This document shows, piece after piece, positions 22,482 through 34,100 of a stretch of DNA of 64,000 bases. Numbering within the stretch: position 1 is the stretch's first letter; the number at the start of each line of letters is the position of its first letter. The DNA lies in contig CM046311.1 in assembly GCA_025267735.1 (NCBI GenBank), forward strand, positions 28,005,399 through 28,069,398, given 5' to 3'. The position numbers and the translations under genes were made by a program. Under the pieces are notes generated by a model that did not search any database, had not been told where the DNA came from, and saw only the letters and a list, made by a program, of their open reading frames with translations. This DNA is from Mactra quadrangularis. Its lineage: Eukaryota > Mollusca > Bivalvia > Venerida > Mactridae.

Positions 22482-23210
22482 ATGGCCTCTCAACGGTCGA
22501 CAGAAGATTTGTCTGAATATGCCAGTTACATAGAGCAACTTAAGCATGAAAATAAGATATTAAATTTGAAGCTGGAAATAGAAACTTTGCAAAATCAAGT
22601 CAATTCGTCTACGAAAGAATTGAATCTTTCAAACCAGGCTGTTGGGTCTTTAAAGCATGAGCATATCACGCCACAAGCATGTAGCACTCCACATGCACCA
22701 GTTACAGACTCGGAATGTGATAAGACGGAAACCAAGCCAACTTCCCTAGCTAACTGGGATAGATTTGTGACAAAAAGACAAAAATCGGCTAAATTACCGA
22801 CCGCAATTTCAAAAACTGACACGTCACAGAATCAAAGTACTGAAAGTCCAAAACAATCAAAGTCATATATTAAGCCTGCAACTTTTGATGGCACGAGTTC
22901 ATGGCTCGATTACAAGGCTCACTTTGAAGCCTGTAGTGAAATAAATGGTTGGAACGAAACACAAAAAGGGTTGTACTTGGCTGTCTCTTTAAGAGGTCCG
23001 GCTCAGGGTGTCTTTGGTAATTTAAACCATAACAAACAAGATTTCGAACAGTTATCCAAAGCACTTGAAGAACGATTTGCTCCGCCTAATCAAACTGAAT
23101 TGCACCGAGCTCAGTTACGTGATAGACGTCAGCGTGCTACTGAAACACTGTCCGAAATGGGGCAAGATATTAGACGGCTAACTAACCTTGCCTATCCTTC
23201 GGCTCCAAAT
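22482..23210 (+). pseudogene. gag: Ty3 gag, N-terminal part (interrupted)
   Basis: The gag ATG at 22482 sits in a good context (CACCATGG). The upstream frame extension from 22446 lacks an ATG. The product begins MASQRSTEDLSEY, has a coiled-coil-like Glu/Lys/Leu stretch (about residues 15-50), a polar linker, then the capsid-type region with FDGTSSWLDYKAHFE and LYLAVSLRGPAQGVF, typical of Ty3-type Gag. The reading frame is broken at codon ~243 by the insertion 23211-24916 and resumes in the same frame at 24921. Without the insertion it would be continuous with the CCHC-containing part. Confidence 0.88.
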
Positions 23211-24916
23211 CAGCGATATTTTTAGAATTAAATTCGATGGGTCCTATAGGACTCACATGTTTTAAAGCAATGGGTCCATGACGGAAACAATGGGTCCCTG
23301 CATATACAATCAAACATCAAGCTACATGTCTTTATGAACTTTCACTTTTAATAACAGTGTAAACTCAATAAATCATGTATCACTTTCAAAACTGCAGGAA
23401 AGCAAAACAATAAATGGAAATTAAGATTTCCATGTTTTATTGACTCAGACTCAGTCTGTACCAAAGACTTCAAACTATCAGTTAAACAGGCATATATGGT
23501 CAGACTTTCTGTCTGCCCAAATAATCAGTTGACAGATGGAATAATTATGTAAAAATGGAAAAGTTGCTGAAATGTTTATATCATACACCAAACAAACTAT
23601 GTTTATTTTAGGATGCAACCTAAGTCTTGTGATTTTTTAAATTTCTTTGGGTAAGAAATCACAAGAATTATCCAACATGTGTCTTTAACTCAGGCTTCAA
23701 AAGTTAATAGTCAATGACTCAGAGGGCAAACTTAAAACATTAAAAATATTTCTCAAGCAAGAGTCCAAAATGTTGTATAAATGATGGGGGAAATCAGTCC
23801 ATAATAATAAATATTATTGATAATGCATTTAGTTGATATGCATTGTATTTCACAACTCTTTAGATGCCTTTGTATACAACCACCAACAGTCGTTTTATTT
23901 ACCCTGAATGCATCTTTCAGTAATTCTGATGGTTTTTCATAAGAAAACTTGGATATTACAATTATTTGATAACACAATTCACAAAATAAGTAATTTATTT
24001 ACAGTTTAGGTCTGATTAAATATGTATTCTTATCAATTTATTTAACCGTATAAATGTCCATTCAGTTGACATATTTTTCAAGTTAATCAAGTTGATCAAA
24101 AATTGTCAAATGAATTTTTTTTAAATCTTTCTTTTTTTAAATGTTCATAACGTATCGAGTACAAACATTATTGGGGACGAATGTTTCACGGCGCAGATCG
24201 TCATCATGTTAAAACAATGATACAGGATGGATTCAACGATCATAGGCTATAATTGAGAAACCATCATGAAATGAGCTAGTTAGGGTCAGCTTTTATGCTT
24301 ATTGACTTCAAAGTTCATTAACAAATTGTAACCGTCGTAATAAGTGATTAGGCATAATAAAAGTTAGGACCTTAATTGTCTGAAATAGAACTTTTACCAT
24401 TCCTCACTGTGTATGGCAGAGATTTAGTCGTAAATTTTAAATCAAAATGCTAAACTAATGATCTCTAAGCGTAACAATTTGAGAAGATTTATAACTAGCA
24501 TCTCTAATGTACCAAACACTTGTTATATACAAGAAGAAACTGAACACTAGTATTTAACTAGAATGCGAGGTGAAGACTCCTAAATTACGCCATCAATAAA
24601 GCCTGTTGATATCAACAACCGAGTACAATATAAAAGTCGGTTTGATTGGTCACTGACAATACAGAACCAATGAAATATGTCGTAATACTAGAACATATGA
24701 CGTTTAACGGTGTAAAGTTGTTAATTACTGCTATTAATAACGCAAAACTCTGAGCAGAGTTGTCATTTGTTCCAGCCCGCCGATTTTTATTTTACACGTC
24801 TACTTGCCACTTCCACGGCGTTATGCGTCCAGATGGACGCACATGTCAAGAAGCAATGGGTTTTTAGCTAAAATTGTGCGTCAGGGACGCGGGACGCAGA
24901 GGTAAAAATATCGCTG
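23211..24916. mobile_element. hAT-like non-autonomous insertion in gag
   Basis: Ends CAGCGATATTTTTA and TAAAAATATCGCTG are perfect 14-bp inverted repeats. The gag target is duplicated as TCCAAAT (23204-23210) and TCCAAAC (24917-24923). CAGCG...CGCTG ends suggest hAT, which normally makes 8-bp duplications; the 6-7 bp seen may reflect mutation. Subterminal AATGGGTCC/AATGGGTTT repeats occur near both ends. The 1.7 kb holds no transposase. Confidence 0.8.
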
Positions 24917-27900
24917 TCCAAACGATGTTCGTGAAACCTTAGCCATGGAACAATTTATTGATTCATTAGTTAGTACAGATATGAGACTTAGAATAAAGCA
25001 AGCTCGACCATCCAGTCTAAATGAAGCCTTGCGACATGCGGTCGAACTTGAAGCATTTCAAAGAGCCGAACAAACTAATGGTTTACAAGGCTACACAAGA
25101 GCTGTATCTTCAGCTGAAACTTCAAGTCCTATGATTGATGCCGAGTTACAGCTTATGAAAGCTTCTATAGCCGAAATGAAACAATGTTTGTCAAACATGG
25201 ATAAACAATACAATAATCCGAATTCTGTAAATAATGGAAATCATGAAAGGACTAGTTACGACACTCCCCCCGTCCAAAATAAAGGTCCCATTTACCAACC
25301 ACGGAGACCGGGGAATAAATTCTCGATAAAATGTTACGAGTGTGGTAAATATGGTCATAAGAAAATTGACTGTCGAAACAGACAAGAAAGGTCAAACCAT
25401 AATCAATCATCTTCACCAAATGTTAACTCGGGTAATTCGGGATCTGGTCTGTTCGTTGATGCAGAAATTAATGGTGTTGTCACCAACTGCTTGGTTGATA
25501 CTGGTGCAACTTTGACAGTTATATCTTCTAAGTTTATTGACTCCTTACAACAACCGGTTAAGCTTGAACTTTTCGAGTCAGATATCGTATCTGCTTCTGG
25601 AACTCCATTAAATGTGAAAGGGAAAACAGTTGTCACCGTATCAATAGGTGGTCAGAAAAGTAACGTAGATGTCATAGTGGCAGATATCGATATTGATGTT
25701 ATATGCGGATTAGACGTCATGACGCAGATGAACATTATAGTAGATGTTGCTAAACGAGAATTGGTAATGGGAACAGAAAGAATTCAGTTAAACTGTGAAG
25801 GTAAGATTGGCTGCTATAGAGTTGTTGCTGCCGAAAGAGTGGAGGTACCTCCAAGATCTGAAATAATAACTGAGGGTAAAGTCGCAGCTGAAAATTTTGC
25901 TAAGGGCCTATACATGACTGAATCGAGTGAGCGAATATTGTCTCGAGAGCAAGGTCTGGTGGCAAAATGTGTTGTACAAATAGATAAAAAGATACCGCTC
26001 CGCGTAATAAATACCTCAGAAATTCCTCAAGTAATATATCCTGGTACAAATTTAGCAACTCTCTGTCCAGTTGATCTTGTTGGGACTAGAAGAAAGGGGA
26101 AATCGACATGTGTAGAACAAGTTCCATCTCATATGCAGGAGTTATTTGAGAACATAGTTACAGGAATGGATCATACACAGGTTCAAGACGTAGCAAAAAT
26201 GATGTCCAAATATTCACATATCTTTTCAACAAATGATTGTGATATAGGAAGGACCGGAGTCATACGACATCAAATATTAACTGGAGATTCTCGACCGATT
26301 AAACAACCAATTCGACGTATACCTGAACATATGAACAAAGAAGTGAATAAACAAATTGATGATATGCTTGATAATGGAATTATCAAACCCTCTGTAAGTC
26401 CATGGGCAAGTCCTGTAGTTATGGTTAAAAAGAAAGATGGTTCATATAGGTTTTGTGTAGACTACAGACAGTTGAATGCTAAAACAATCAAAGATGCATA
26501 CCCGCTGCCACGAATCGATGAATCTCTTGACCAACTTTCAGGTGCAAATTTGTTCTCATCTTTATACCTAAGTTCTGGATATTGGCAGGTTGAAATAGAC
26601 AAGAATGACCAAGCTAAGACCGCCTTTGCAACACGACAAGGTTTATTTCAATTCGAAGTTATGCCATTTGGTCTTTGCAACGCACCGGCAACGTTTGAGA
26701 GATTAATGGAGACAGTACTTGTTGGATTACACTGGCAAATTTGTTTAATTTATCTAGACGACATAATCGTCATAGCAAAAACTTTTGAAGAAATGATTCA
26801 GAATCTCTGTATTATATTTGATCGATTAGAGGAAGCTAATCTCAAGCTAAAACCCAGAAAATGTCAATTATTTAAGAAAGAGGTAGAATTTCTCGGTCAT
26901 ATTATTTCTTCTGGAGGTATAAAGACAGATCCAAAGAAAATTAAGTGCGTACAAGATTGGCCTGTCCCAAATAATGTCAAAGAAATTCGTTCATTTTTAG
27001 GTTTAGCTAGTTATTACCGTAAGTTTATGTGTAACTTTTCCGAAGTTGCAAAGCCATTGCATCAGTTCACCGAGAAAGGTAAGAAATTCGTCTGGACCGA
27101 CAAATGCACATACGCTTTCAATAAATTGAAACAACTTTTGACACGAGCTCCAGTTTTAGCTCATCCAGATTTTGACGTACCTTTTATCTTAGATACGGAT
27201 GCAAGTGATCTCGCAATTGGTGCGGTTCTGTCTCAAAAGGTTGATAATAAAGAGCATGTTATTGCATATGCCAGTCGTACTTTAACGAAAGCCGAACGAA
27301 AGTATTGTGTAACGAGAAAAGAGCTATTGGCATTGGTTCATTTTGTTAAACATTTTCGGCATTACTTGTATGGTAAGAAGTTTACCATCCGAACTGATCA
27401 TGGTTCCCTCCGTTGGTTGATGCAGTTTAAAAATCCTGAAGGCCAAATTGCCAGATGGTTAGAAGTTTTGTCAGCTTACGATTTCAGTGTAGAACACAGG
27501 CCTGGGAGATTGCACGGTAATGCTGATGGTATGAGTCGAATTCCAAATGAGGGGTCAAATCTCAATAGTCAAATACTCCACCTTGAATTAAAATCCCAAG
27601 AAGAATCGTTAAATGAGTTAACGGACATGTCCATAAAGGAAGCCCAGGATGTTAACCATGATATATCTCTTGTCAAATCTTGGCTAAATAAGAATGAGAG
27701 ACCGAGTTATAACACTATTGGTAGTGAGAGTAACTATTTGAAGTCTCTTTGGAATCAATGGAACAGATTGGAAATTAGGGATGACTTAGTCGTTCGAAGA
27801 TGGGACGTTCTTGGCACAAACATTGTGTTGTGGCAAGTGATAGTTCCACTGCAATTGCGGAGAAAAATCCTCAAGTATTCCCATGATATTCCAGCTTCAG

Positions 27901-28616
27901 GACACCTTGGCGTAACTAAAACTTTGAGTAAAATTAGACAAAAATATTACTGGCCGGGACTTCAACATGATGTCCGAACGTATATATCGGGCTGTGAATC
28001 TTGTCTGAAAAGAAAGGGCCCCATCCCAAGTTATAAAGCGCCAATGCAAGTAGTGAGATCTGGTTATCCATTCGAGCGGATTGCCATAGATATACTCGGC
28101 GAATTGCCACGTACTGAAAAAGGCAATAAATACATCCTGGTTGTTGCCGATTACTTCACAAAGTGGACGGAATCTTTCCCAATGATAAACATGGAAGCCA
28201 AAACCGTCGCAAAAATTCTTGTGGAGGAATTGATTTGTCGTTTTGGAGTACCACAGATCATTCATTCTGATCAAGGGAGACAGTTTGAAAGCGAAATATT
28301 TACCGAGGTTTGTAATTTATTACACATTCAGAAAACTAGGACCACACCATATCATCCCCAGTCTGACGGTATGGTGGAACGGTTCAATAAAACCTTAGCT
28401 ACTATGTTAAGTATGTATGTCAAAGAAAATCAGCAAGACTGGGATGACCAACTTCCATATGTTATGATGGCTTATAGGGCTACAGAACATGAAACTACAG
28501 GTATGAGTCCAAACTTACTTATGTTAGGTAGAGAAACATCCACCCCATTGGATATAGCAAATACCACATACACAGTGGGTATGGGAGCTACAGGAACGAC
28601 TGGAATTAGCTCATAA
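24917..28616 (+). pseudogene. pol: Ty3 gag C-terminus plus pol: protease, RT, RNase H, integrase core
   Basis: One frame, read from the insertion edge; its first ATG is at 24945. In order (residues from 24945): Gag end; CCHC knuckle CYECGKYGHKKIDC near 129; aspartic protease with DTGA near 185; reverse transcriptase with VDYRQLN near 505 and YLDD near 603; RNase H with DTDASD near 750; integrase zinc HHCC near 979-1016; integrase D, D and E near 1048, 1110 and 1146 with D35E spacing. In RT motif A the sequence is FSSLYLSSGYWQ where the family has a catalytic Asp (usually LDL), so the enzyme should be dead. The frame ends at a stop 28614-28616 caused by a frameshift between 28558 and 28582; integrase continues in the +1 frame. 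Gag and Pol appear fused in a single frame. Confidence 0.93.
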
Positions 28617-29100
28617 TTTGGTAAGAAATCACACAGGTAAATCTATTCAGAAACAGAAATGGTATCATGATGCTAAGATATGTTATGAGACTTTTAAGCC
28701 TGGTGACAAAGTTCTTGTCTATTTTCCTGTTAAAAAAGTTGGATGCTCGTCCAAATTTACATCATTTTGGCGAGGGCCTTATGAAGTTGTAGCTCAGTTA
28801 TCTGATGTTCTGTATAAGGTTACGTGTGGTCGAACTGGTCAACCACAAATTATACATGTCAATCGTATAAGAAAGTTGAAAGACCAAAATCTGTTTCAGG
28901 AAGATGAAAAAATCGAACATGTTGAGCCTGTCGATACCGATATAATGTATGATGGCGAAACTCAAGACACATGTCTTGAAGATGTAGTTATGAGTGATAA
29001 TGATGATGTGGATGATGATGAAGAAGTTATAACCAACAGATATGGCAGAACTATTAAGAAACCCTTATATTTACAAGACTTTGTTTGCTCTATTTTCAGT
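28582..29100 (+). pseudogene. pol: Integrase C-terminal (GPY/F) part, in shifted frame
   Basis: From 28582 the frame reads WELQERLELAHNLVRNHTGK, the usual sequence after the integrase core, then KVLVYFPVKK and FWRGPYEVVAQLSDVLYKV, the GPY/F module. HVNRIRKLK and an acidic linker follow, with TNRYGRTIKKPLYLQDFVC before 29100. It lies one frame off the upstream polyprotein. The same frame runs on without a stop into the zinc-finger ORF. Confidence 0.9.
29084..29100 (+). promoter_or_regulatory. Candidate splice acceptor for the third ORF
   Basis: A pyrimidine tract ending TCTATTTTCAG (AG at 29098-29099) is followed by a single T and then the ATG. This is what a spliced subgenomic mRNA would need. 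Confidence 0.5.
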
Positions 29101-29952
29101 ATGGCAAAGACCAAGCATACACCAAGAAAAGTTACCTCAACTATATGTCCGATCTGCAAGGATGCTATAGACGTACATCAGAATTTTGGGGAGCATGTGA
29201 CATTATGCACTGCTTCAAGGTTTAAGTGTGATGAATGTGGCGCATTGTTCAAGAAGCAAGCATACATGAACCAGCACAAGAAACGGGCTCACGTAGATAA
29301 GAAAGGTAAAAGTTTGCAAGAAATGACCTCCACCAGTAAAGAAGGAGACACGAGTGAAAGCGAGAGTAATTCGGAATGGGATAGCGATCCAGAGATAGTT
29401 GTGGGTGATGAAGAAACGTCAGAAAAGGAAGATACCGATGACAATAATAACATAGTGAACATTGATAAGAACAACCAATCTGTATCTGACACGTTGATAG
29501 ACAATCCGTCTGAGCAGTCGTTGCAACTTGCTCGTATAATTAGAAAGAGGACAATGCCTGCTCCAGTAATGGCACCAGTAAAGGTAAAGAAATTAACTGC
29601 TGAGAATAGGGATATTCGTGACACTTGTGCTAGCATCAATGTTTGTGAAAGTAGTGGAGATAGTAATGCTAAGAACAGGAATAGTTGTAAGAGTGTACAA
29701 GAAAGTGAGATGGACGAAAATCTTACACCGGTGAGAGACTTAAGCCAAACTACATTTGATGACAAGTATGTTCAGACTGAGAAGACTGTGGAAGATAACT
29801 CAGAAAGATCTCTCTCTGAAGATGATCTGATGTTCGGAAAATTCATGTCACACGAATTCAGTTTCATCAAAGACAAAAAGCAAAGAAGGGTTGCAAAGTT
29901 GAAAATACATCAGATCCTTGCAGAAGCTCAGGATGCTGATGACTTGCAATAA
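29101..29952 (+). CDS. Third ORF: H3-tail-like N-terminus, two zinc fingers, acidic region, BESS-like C-terminus
   Basis: This 283-residue frame lies where env sits in other Ty3-like elements. It is open in the integrase frame but has its own ATG, one base after a strong acceptor (TTTGCTCTATTTTCAG). It starts MAKTKHTPRKVT, matching 8 of the first 12 residues of histone H3. Fingers follow: Cys16, Cys19, His32, Cys36 (C-x2-C-x12-H-x3-C) and Cys43, Cys46, His59, His64 (C-x2-C-x12-H-x4-H). The middle is Ser/Asp/Glu-rich. The last 40 residues (DDLMFGKFMSHEF through KLKIHQILAEAQ) look like a BESS-type protein-interaction motif. It is likely nuclear and DNA- or chromatin-binding. It is not an envelope protein: no signal peptide or membrane span is seen. 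Function unknown. Confidence 0.8.
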   Translation: MAKTKHTPRKVTSTICPICKDAIDVHQNFGEHVTLCTASRFKCDECGALFKKQAYMNQHKKRAHVDKKGKSLQEMTSTSKEGDTSESESNSEWDSDPEIVVGDEETSEKEDTDDNNNIVNIDKNNQSVSDTLIDNPSEQSLQLARIIRKRTMPAPVMAPVKVKKLTAENRDIRDTCASINVCESSGDSNAKNRNSCKSVQESEMDENLTPVRDLSQTTFDDKYVQTEKTVEDNSERSLSEDDLMFGKFMSHEFSFIKDKKQRRVAKLKIHQILAEAQDADDLQ

Positions 29953-30195
29953 CTGTATTTTTTTTAAAAGTGTTCTAAGAGGGTTCGATTTCTAGCCAAG
30001 GTTGAATCTGTAGAGACAGATGATAAGATGTTATACGTTCACAGGTAGTGGACTTTTTGTTATGTCATGTATAATGTTGTTAGTTTATTAAAGTGAGTTA
30101 ACTTTGTATACAGACTTATGTTTTTGATATATATATATTTTTTTGTTAATAGTGTCTTAATATGCGAGGACGCATATAGCCGGAGGCGTGGGTAG
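29953..30195 (+). other. Retroelement 3' untranslated region with polypurine tract
   Basis: Non-coding sequence after the third ORF stop. AGCCGGAGGCGTGGGTAG immediately before the LTR is the likely plus-strand primer (polypurine tract), though with some pyrimidines. Confidence 0.6.
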
Positions 30196-31040
30196 TGTAA
30201 CAAAAATACCGTCTAGATTGAGTTTTAGCCTATCTACGAAGAGTTGCTTCCCTTTATTAATATACGCTATTGACTAGAAGCCGGACAGTTTATTATAGAT
30301 ATTTGAGTGGAATCAGTTCGCCACTTTGCGGTAATTAGACCGTTTTAAATATTTAGTTCAGGTACGATAAGATTGATTAAAGTTGTATTTTTGCATGGAG
30401 CATGTTGTTTCTAGTCAGAAAATTGGTCATAAGACGTTGATCATAGACGCTTATTAAACTGAGAGTAAGGTAAGCGTTTAGTTCTTCCAGCCAATCAAAT
30501 CGCTCCATTGTCCCGGAGAGCAGTATATAAAGGACGAGTCGTGTAATAATCGCCAGTCTGGGTTCACTCGTCTTTGAGTAAACATCGCTCTTAATTATCT
30601 AGGACTTTGTCAGTATACCTGGCGCTACAAATCTACCCACTCGCGTTCTTGTTCAAGCATTGCGCTTGCCCAAGAGAGTGATAGATAAGTTAGCCCCTAA
30701 TACCGGGTCGCAGTGTAAGAGAGATCGTTGTTGTAACTCTGGTTTGTCCGTAAGTTGGAACTAAATTGTTGATGTTGGAGTTGGAACTCCTGTAAGTTGT
30801 GACTTCATAAGAAGTTGGAGCTTGATCTATTAAGTTGTGTCTGTGGATAGCGTATATGTATATTATTTCTTGTTCTATCCTATCATTTTGTATCATTTAT
30901 TTGTCCAATCATTTGTCTAAGCAAGACGAGGAAAATTCTTATATGATATTGTCTTTATGACTGACCATACAAGAGGGTGAGTTACAACTTAATTCATTCA
31001 TTAACCTACCTGATTAGATACACGCTCGGTACACGTTACA
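30196..31040 (+). repeat. 3' LTR (845 bp)
   Basis: It starts TGTAACAAAA and ends CACGTTACA, giving the inverted ends TGTAAC/GTTACA. The last 59 bp match the 5' remnant. It contains CCAAT at 30491 and a TATA box (TATATAAAG, 30524-30532), so U3 is about 360 bp and R begins near 30555. Confidence 0.88.
30491..30532 (+). promoter_or_regulatory. LTR promoter: CCAAT and TATA box
   Basis: CCAATC at 30491 and TATATAAAG at 30524 have the usual spacing for an RNA polymerase II promoter in U3. Confidence 0.6.
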
Positions 31041-31069
31041 CTCTCTTGTCTTCATGCTAACTGTTATGG

Positions 31070-31130
31070 TGACGTGGTAGTGTCCACTTACGACTCAGGA
31101 AGTTGTGGGTTCCATTCTTATCTATAGACA
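31070..31130 (+). repeat. tRNA-derived SINE head
   Basis: ATGGTGACGTGGTAGTGT resembles an A box region, and GTGGGTTCCATTC about 35 bp later resembles a B box (GGTTCNANNC). The spacing is that of a tRNA. No cloverleaf closes, so it is a SINE head or tRNA relic, not a tRNA gene. Confidence 0.45.
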
Positions 31131-34100
31131 ATATATTTCATCTGTGATACAGAAAACATATACAAATGCTATATTTCAGAATCAGTATTCTAATGCGAGT
31201 AATCACAAGAGCCATTTTTTGGGCAGGACTTTAGCCACGTCCAGAGTTAACAAACCGTAATTTCAGCTCCGAGCATTGAATTTAAGCAAAAAACCCGATC
31301 CACTCCGCATATTTTACTGCAAAAATTGATTCGGATATTTCGGGTTAGTATGTTATCATGATAATCGCCTGCGACTTATTTCCATAGATTAGATTTTTCA
31401 TCCGGCAATAGAGCAACATGATATGACTAAAACACGCAATGGAGAATTGGCAAGTCGACCTAATTCGGTTAATTACAGTTTCGCATAATGGATTGCCGCT
31501 CAACATAAGAATTCGTCTCGTATTAAAGGCCGTTATTGTGGTTATGTAGGAGAGTTTTGTTGCGTCCTTGGTTGCAACAATTCAAGGAGTAAATGAGCTC
31601 GTGAAATCAGGGACATAGATAATAGAGATTAGAAGATATTGGAAAAATCGCCGTTTCGTCCATAACGTTATCGGGTTGGGTTTAAAGTTCGGTCGAACCG
31701 TACCTGATTATTCCGGATCGTTTGTACGGACTTGTCCCTCTTTTTTTCATTGAAATTTTACAGTTAGATTTAAGTTAATAACCATATTTTTATCTTAAGA
31801 CACATAACATTAGGAATTTTAAATCAACAAAATGAAGTCACAAATGTCACATATGGTGTATATGACTCCTTCTCTCAGACATTCAATCTAATTAACAAAG
31901 CAATAAAAGTGTCATAATCTAAGGAAACAATACTGTCTTATCAGTGAGAGGGTATTGCAATATGCAACTTGGAAATTGCACCCTGGTGTTTTATGACCCA
32001 TGACATGCTTGTACAATGGCATTCTTTAAATTATTGTAATATGAAGTTAGATGGTTGATTACTTTTAATTTGTGAAAATGAACCAAATCTGAACAAATAA
32101 AATACTTTAAGCTATTCTACTATTTAATTTCTTCGTGATGAATGACAGTTACTAATAAATTTGAAAATACAATGTTTGTTAATTTTCTAAACAATTGAAT
32201 CTGATTTTTAATAAAATTATTTTATTCAATTAATTATTAAAATTCCTTTAACAAAAAATGCATGAGTCAATTTGAAAAAATACACAATATCAGAGACACA
32301 TCTGATTCACTGACAATATACTTACTTATACATGAATGATAATATTGTTTATTATGTCATGTATGTCAAATATAATATACACTATGATCTCAATTAGTGC
32401 TAAACACCTGATACTTGTCCCCTAACACCAACAATGAAGCCACCCATAGTGCATACTAAGTATAGTATGTAATTACTTGTGTCCAAAATGAAGCAAGACA
32501 ATTAAGACTATATCAGGGTTTCGAGGTCATATGACTAAATAAAATGAAAACCCTTTAAAATTAATCTGTGACTTAACTTACAAACAATTACAAGAGACAA
32601 AAAACATCTTTAAGTAGATGTTAATTTATTATATAATTTGAATAAATAAAGTTAATACATTACTTGCCTATATTTTAAAGTACTAAAGTACTTTCTTTTT
32701 GAAGGAAGAAACTTTGAATCTGCATATTAAATAAAATAACATATTGAATTTTGTTAAATGTTACAAGGCTGAATTCCTTTTAAAAAGGATAATATATTAA
32801 TTCTATGACCATCAAGGAGGGAAGTTGGTAACAGCAATAAAGTCAGACACTATAGACTACTATTCACAACTCTTTCCTTTTTTGTTTTAAAATTAATTTT
32901 TGATTAATATATAGAATCCAATACTGAATAGAACATCATGACGATAAACAATGATTCAATTTATCTGACGCAATCATTATGAGAAAAGTTGAAAATTCAT
33001 CTGTCCAATTGGAAAAGGTCAACTTTAAGGCTAGGTTCTCATAACGTCATAGTCATGATCAGTGGTTTAAATTTTCAAGAGCCCCGCCCCATCAGTACTT
33101 TCAGTGCTTTGATTTGTATGTGTAAATTGAGGATATACTTATGCATAATTCTCTAGTTGAAAACTTTAATGGGGTTAACCCCAAGATATATAACCAAGTG
33201 AAATTAAACGAATAATACATTTATTCAGTAAAGTTTTGCAGTAAGGGCCACCTTGGTAATTACATACGTGCGGCTTTTAATGAGTTAAGTTCTAAATGGT
33301 TAACTTGAGATGGTAAGGCCCCTATAAACCATCGATCTGTATAAAAATCTGTATAGAATTATTGCAGTCAAACTCAGTGTGCATAATACAAGCTCAGAAA
33401 CATTTTTGGAAGGATTTTTTTTCAAAAAATTCCTTTCTATGTCAGCGCTCTCTAGAATTTGAAAAAGAACGAACAACACCTAACAATGAGTAAATACGCC
33501 CAAGAAACTAGTGCAGAAAATAAATATGAATACTATCAAACGTAGATGAATTGGAAAAAAATAATTCAAAGAAATACTTGAAAATATGATATTTAATGTT
33601 TCTTTACATTAATCAAACATTATTCATACTGTGTACGGAGAATAGTTATTTTGTATTATTGCGCAATGTTATCTACCACTCACTTGTATATAATATATAC
33701 TACTTAGCAGACGATATTCACAGCTGGAGTTCACTGTGAGAATGTAGTATAGAGCGATGGTCAGGTGTCAATGAATGGCTGAACCGTTGTAGATTTTCCA
33801 CCATGATGTAAGCAGATCTGATTTATACAGAAATATATGAAGTATTTAATTGTAGGTTCATATTGAATGAATTCACTAAATGTATTAGCTATGCAGCATA
33901 ATGAAATTGAATAGTAAATGCAATTGTGACAAACTACAGTCATTTATGATGTATGTACCTTATTAAAAGCATTTATGCATGCTAACAAAAAGTAATCTTT
34001 TTAACAACAACTTGCAAGATAACCAAAGCTATATCAATATCAAAATGATAAAGTTCAAGGAAGAAAGACTTCAACATATTATAATGTGCATGATTAATTG

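Larger units (their letters stand above)
22307..31040 (+). mobile_element. Ty3/Gypsy LTR retrotransposon with a third ORF, inactivated
   Basis: Order: 59-bp remnant of the 5' LTR, tRNA-Leu primer site, gag, protease, reverse transcriptase, RNase H, integrase with GPY/F end, a zinc-finger ORF, polypurine tract and an 845-bp 3' LTR. Protease-RT-RNaseH-integrase order is Ty3/Gypsy type. Damage: 5' LTR mostly lost, hAT-like insertion in gag, tyrosine in place of the first RT catalytic Asp, and a frameshift at the integrase core/GPY junction. Much of pol remains open over 1,200 codons, so the copy is not very old. The element cannot be autonomous as it stands. Confidence 0.92.

Noticed and set aside
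27897..29765. Minus-strand ORFs of 125 and 158 codons in the retrotransposon
   Set aside because: Antisense shadows of integrase and of the acidic part of the third ORF; the Leu/Ser-rich content is the complement of Glu/Asp/Lys codons.
29101..29952. Third ORF as an envelope gene
   Set aside because: The position suggests env, but there is no signal peptide, membrane span or fusion-type motif; zinc fingers and acidic stretches point to a nuclear protein.
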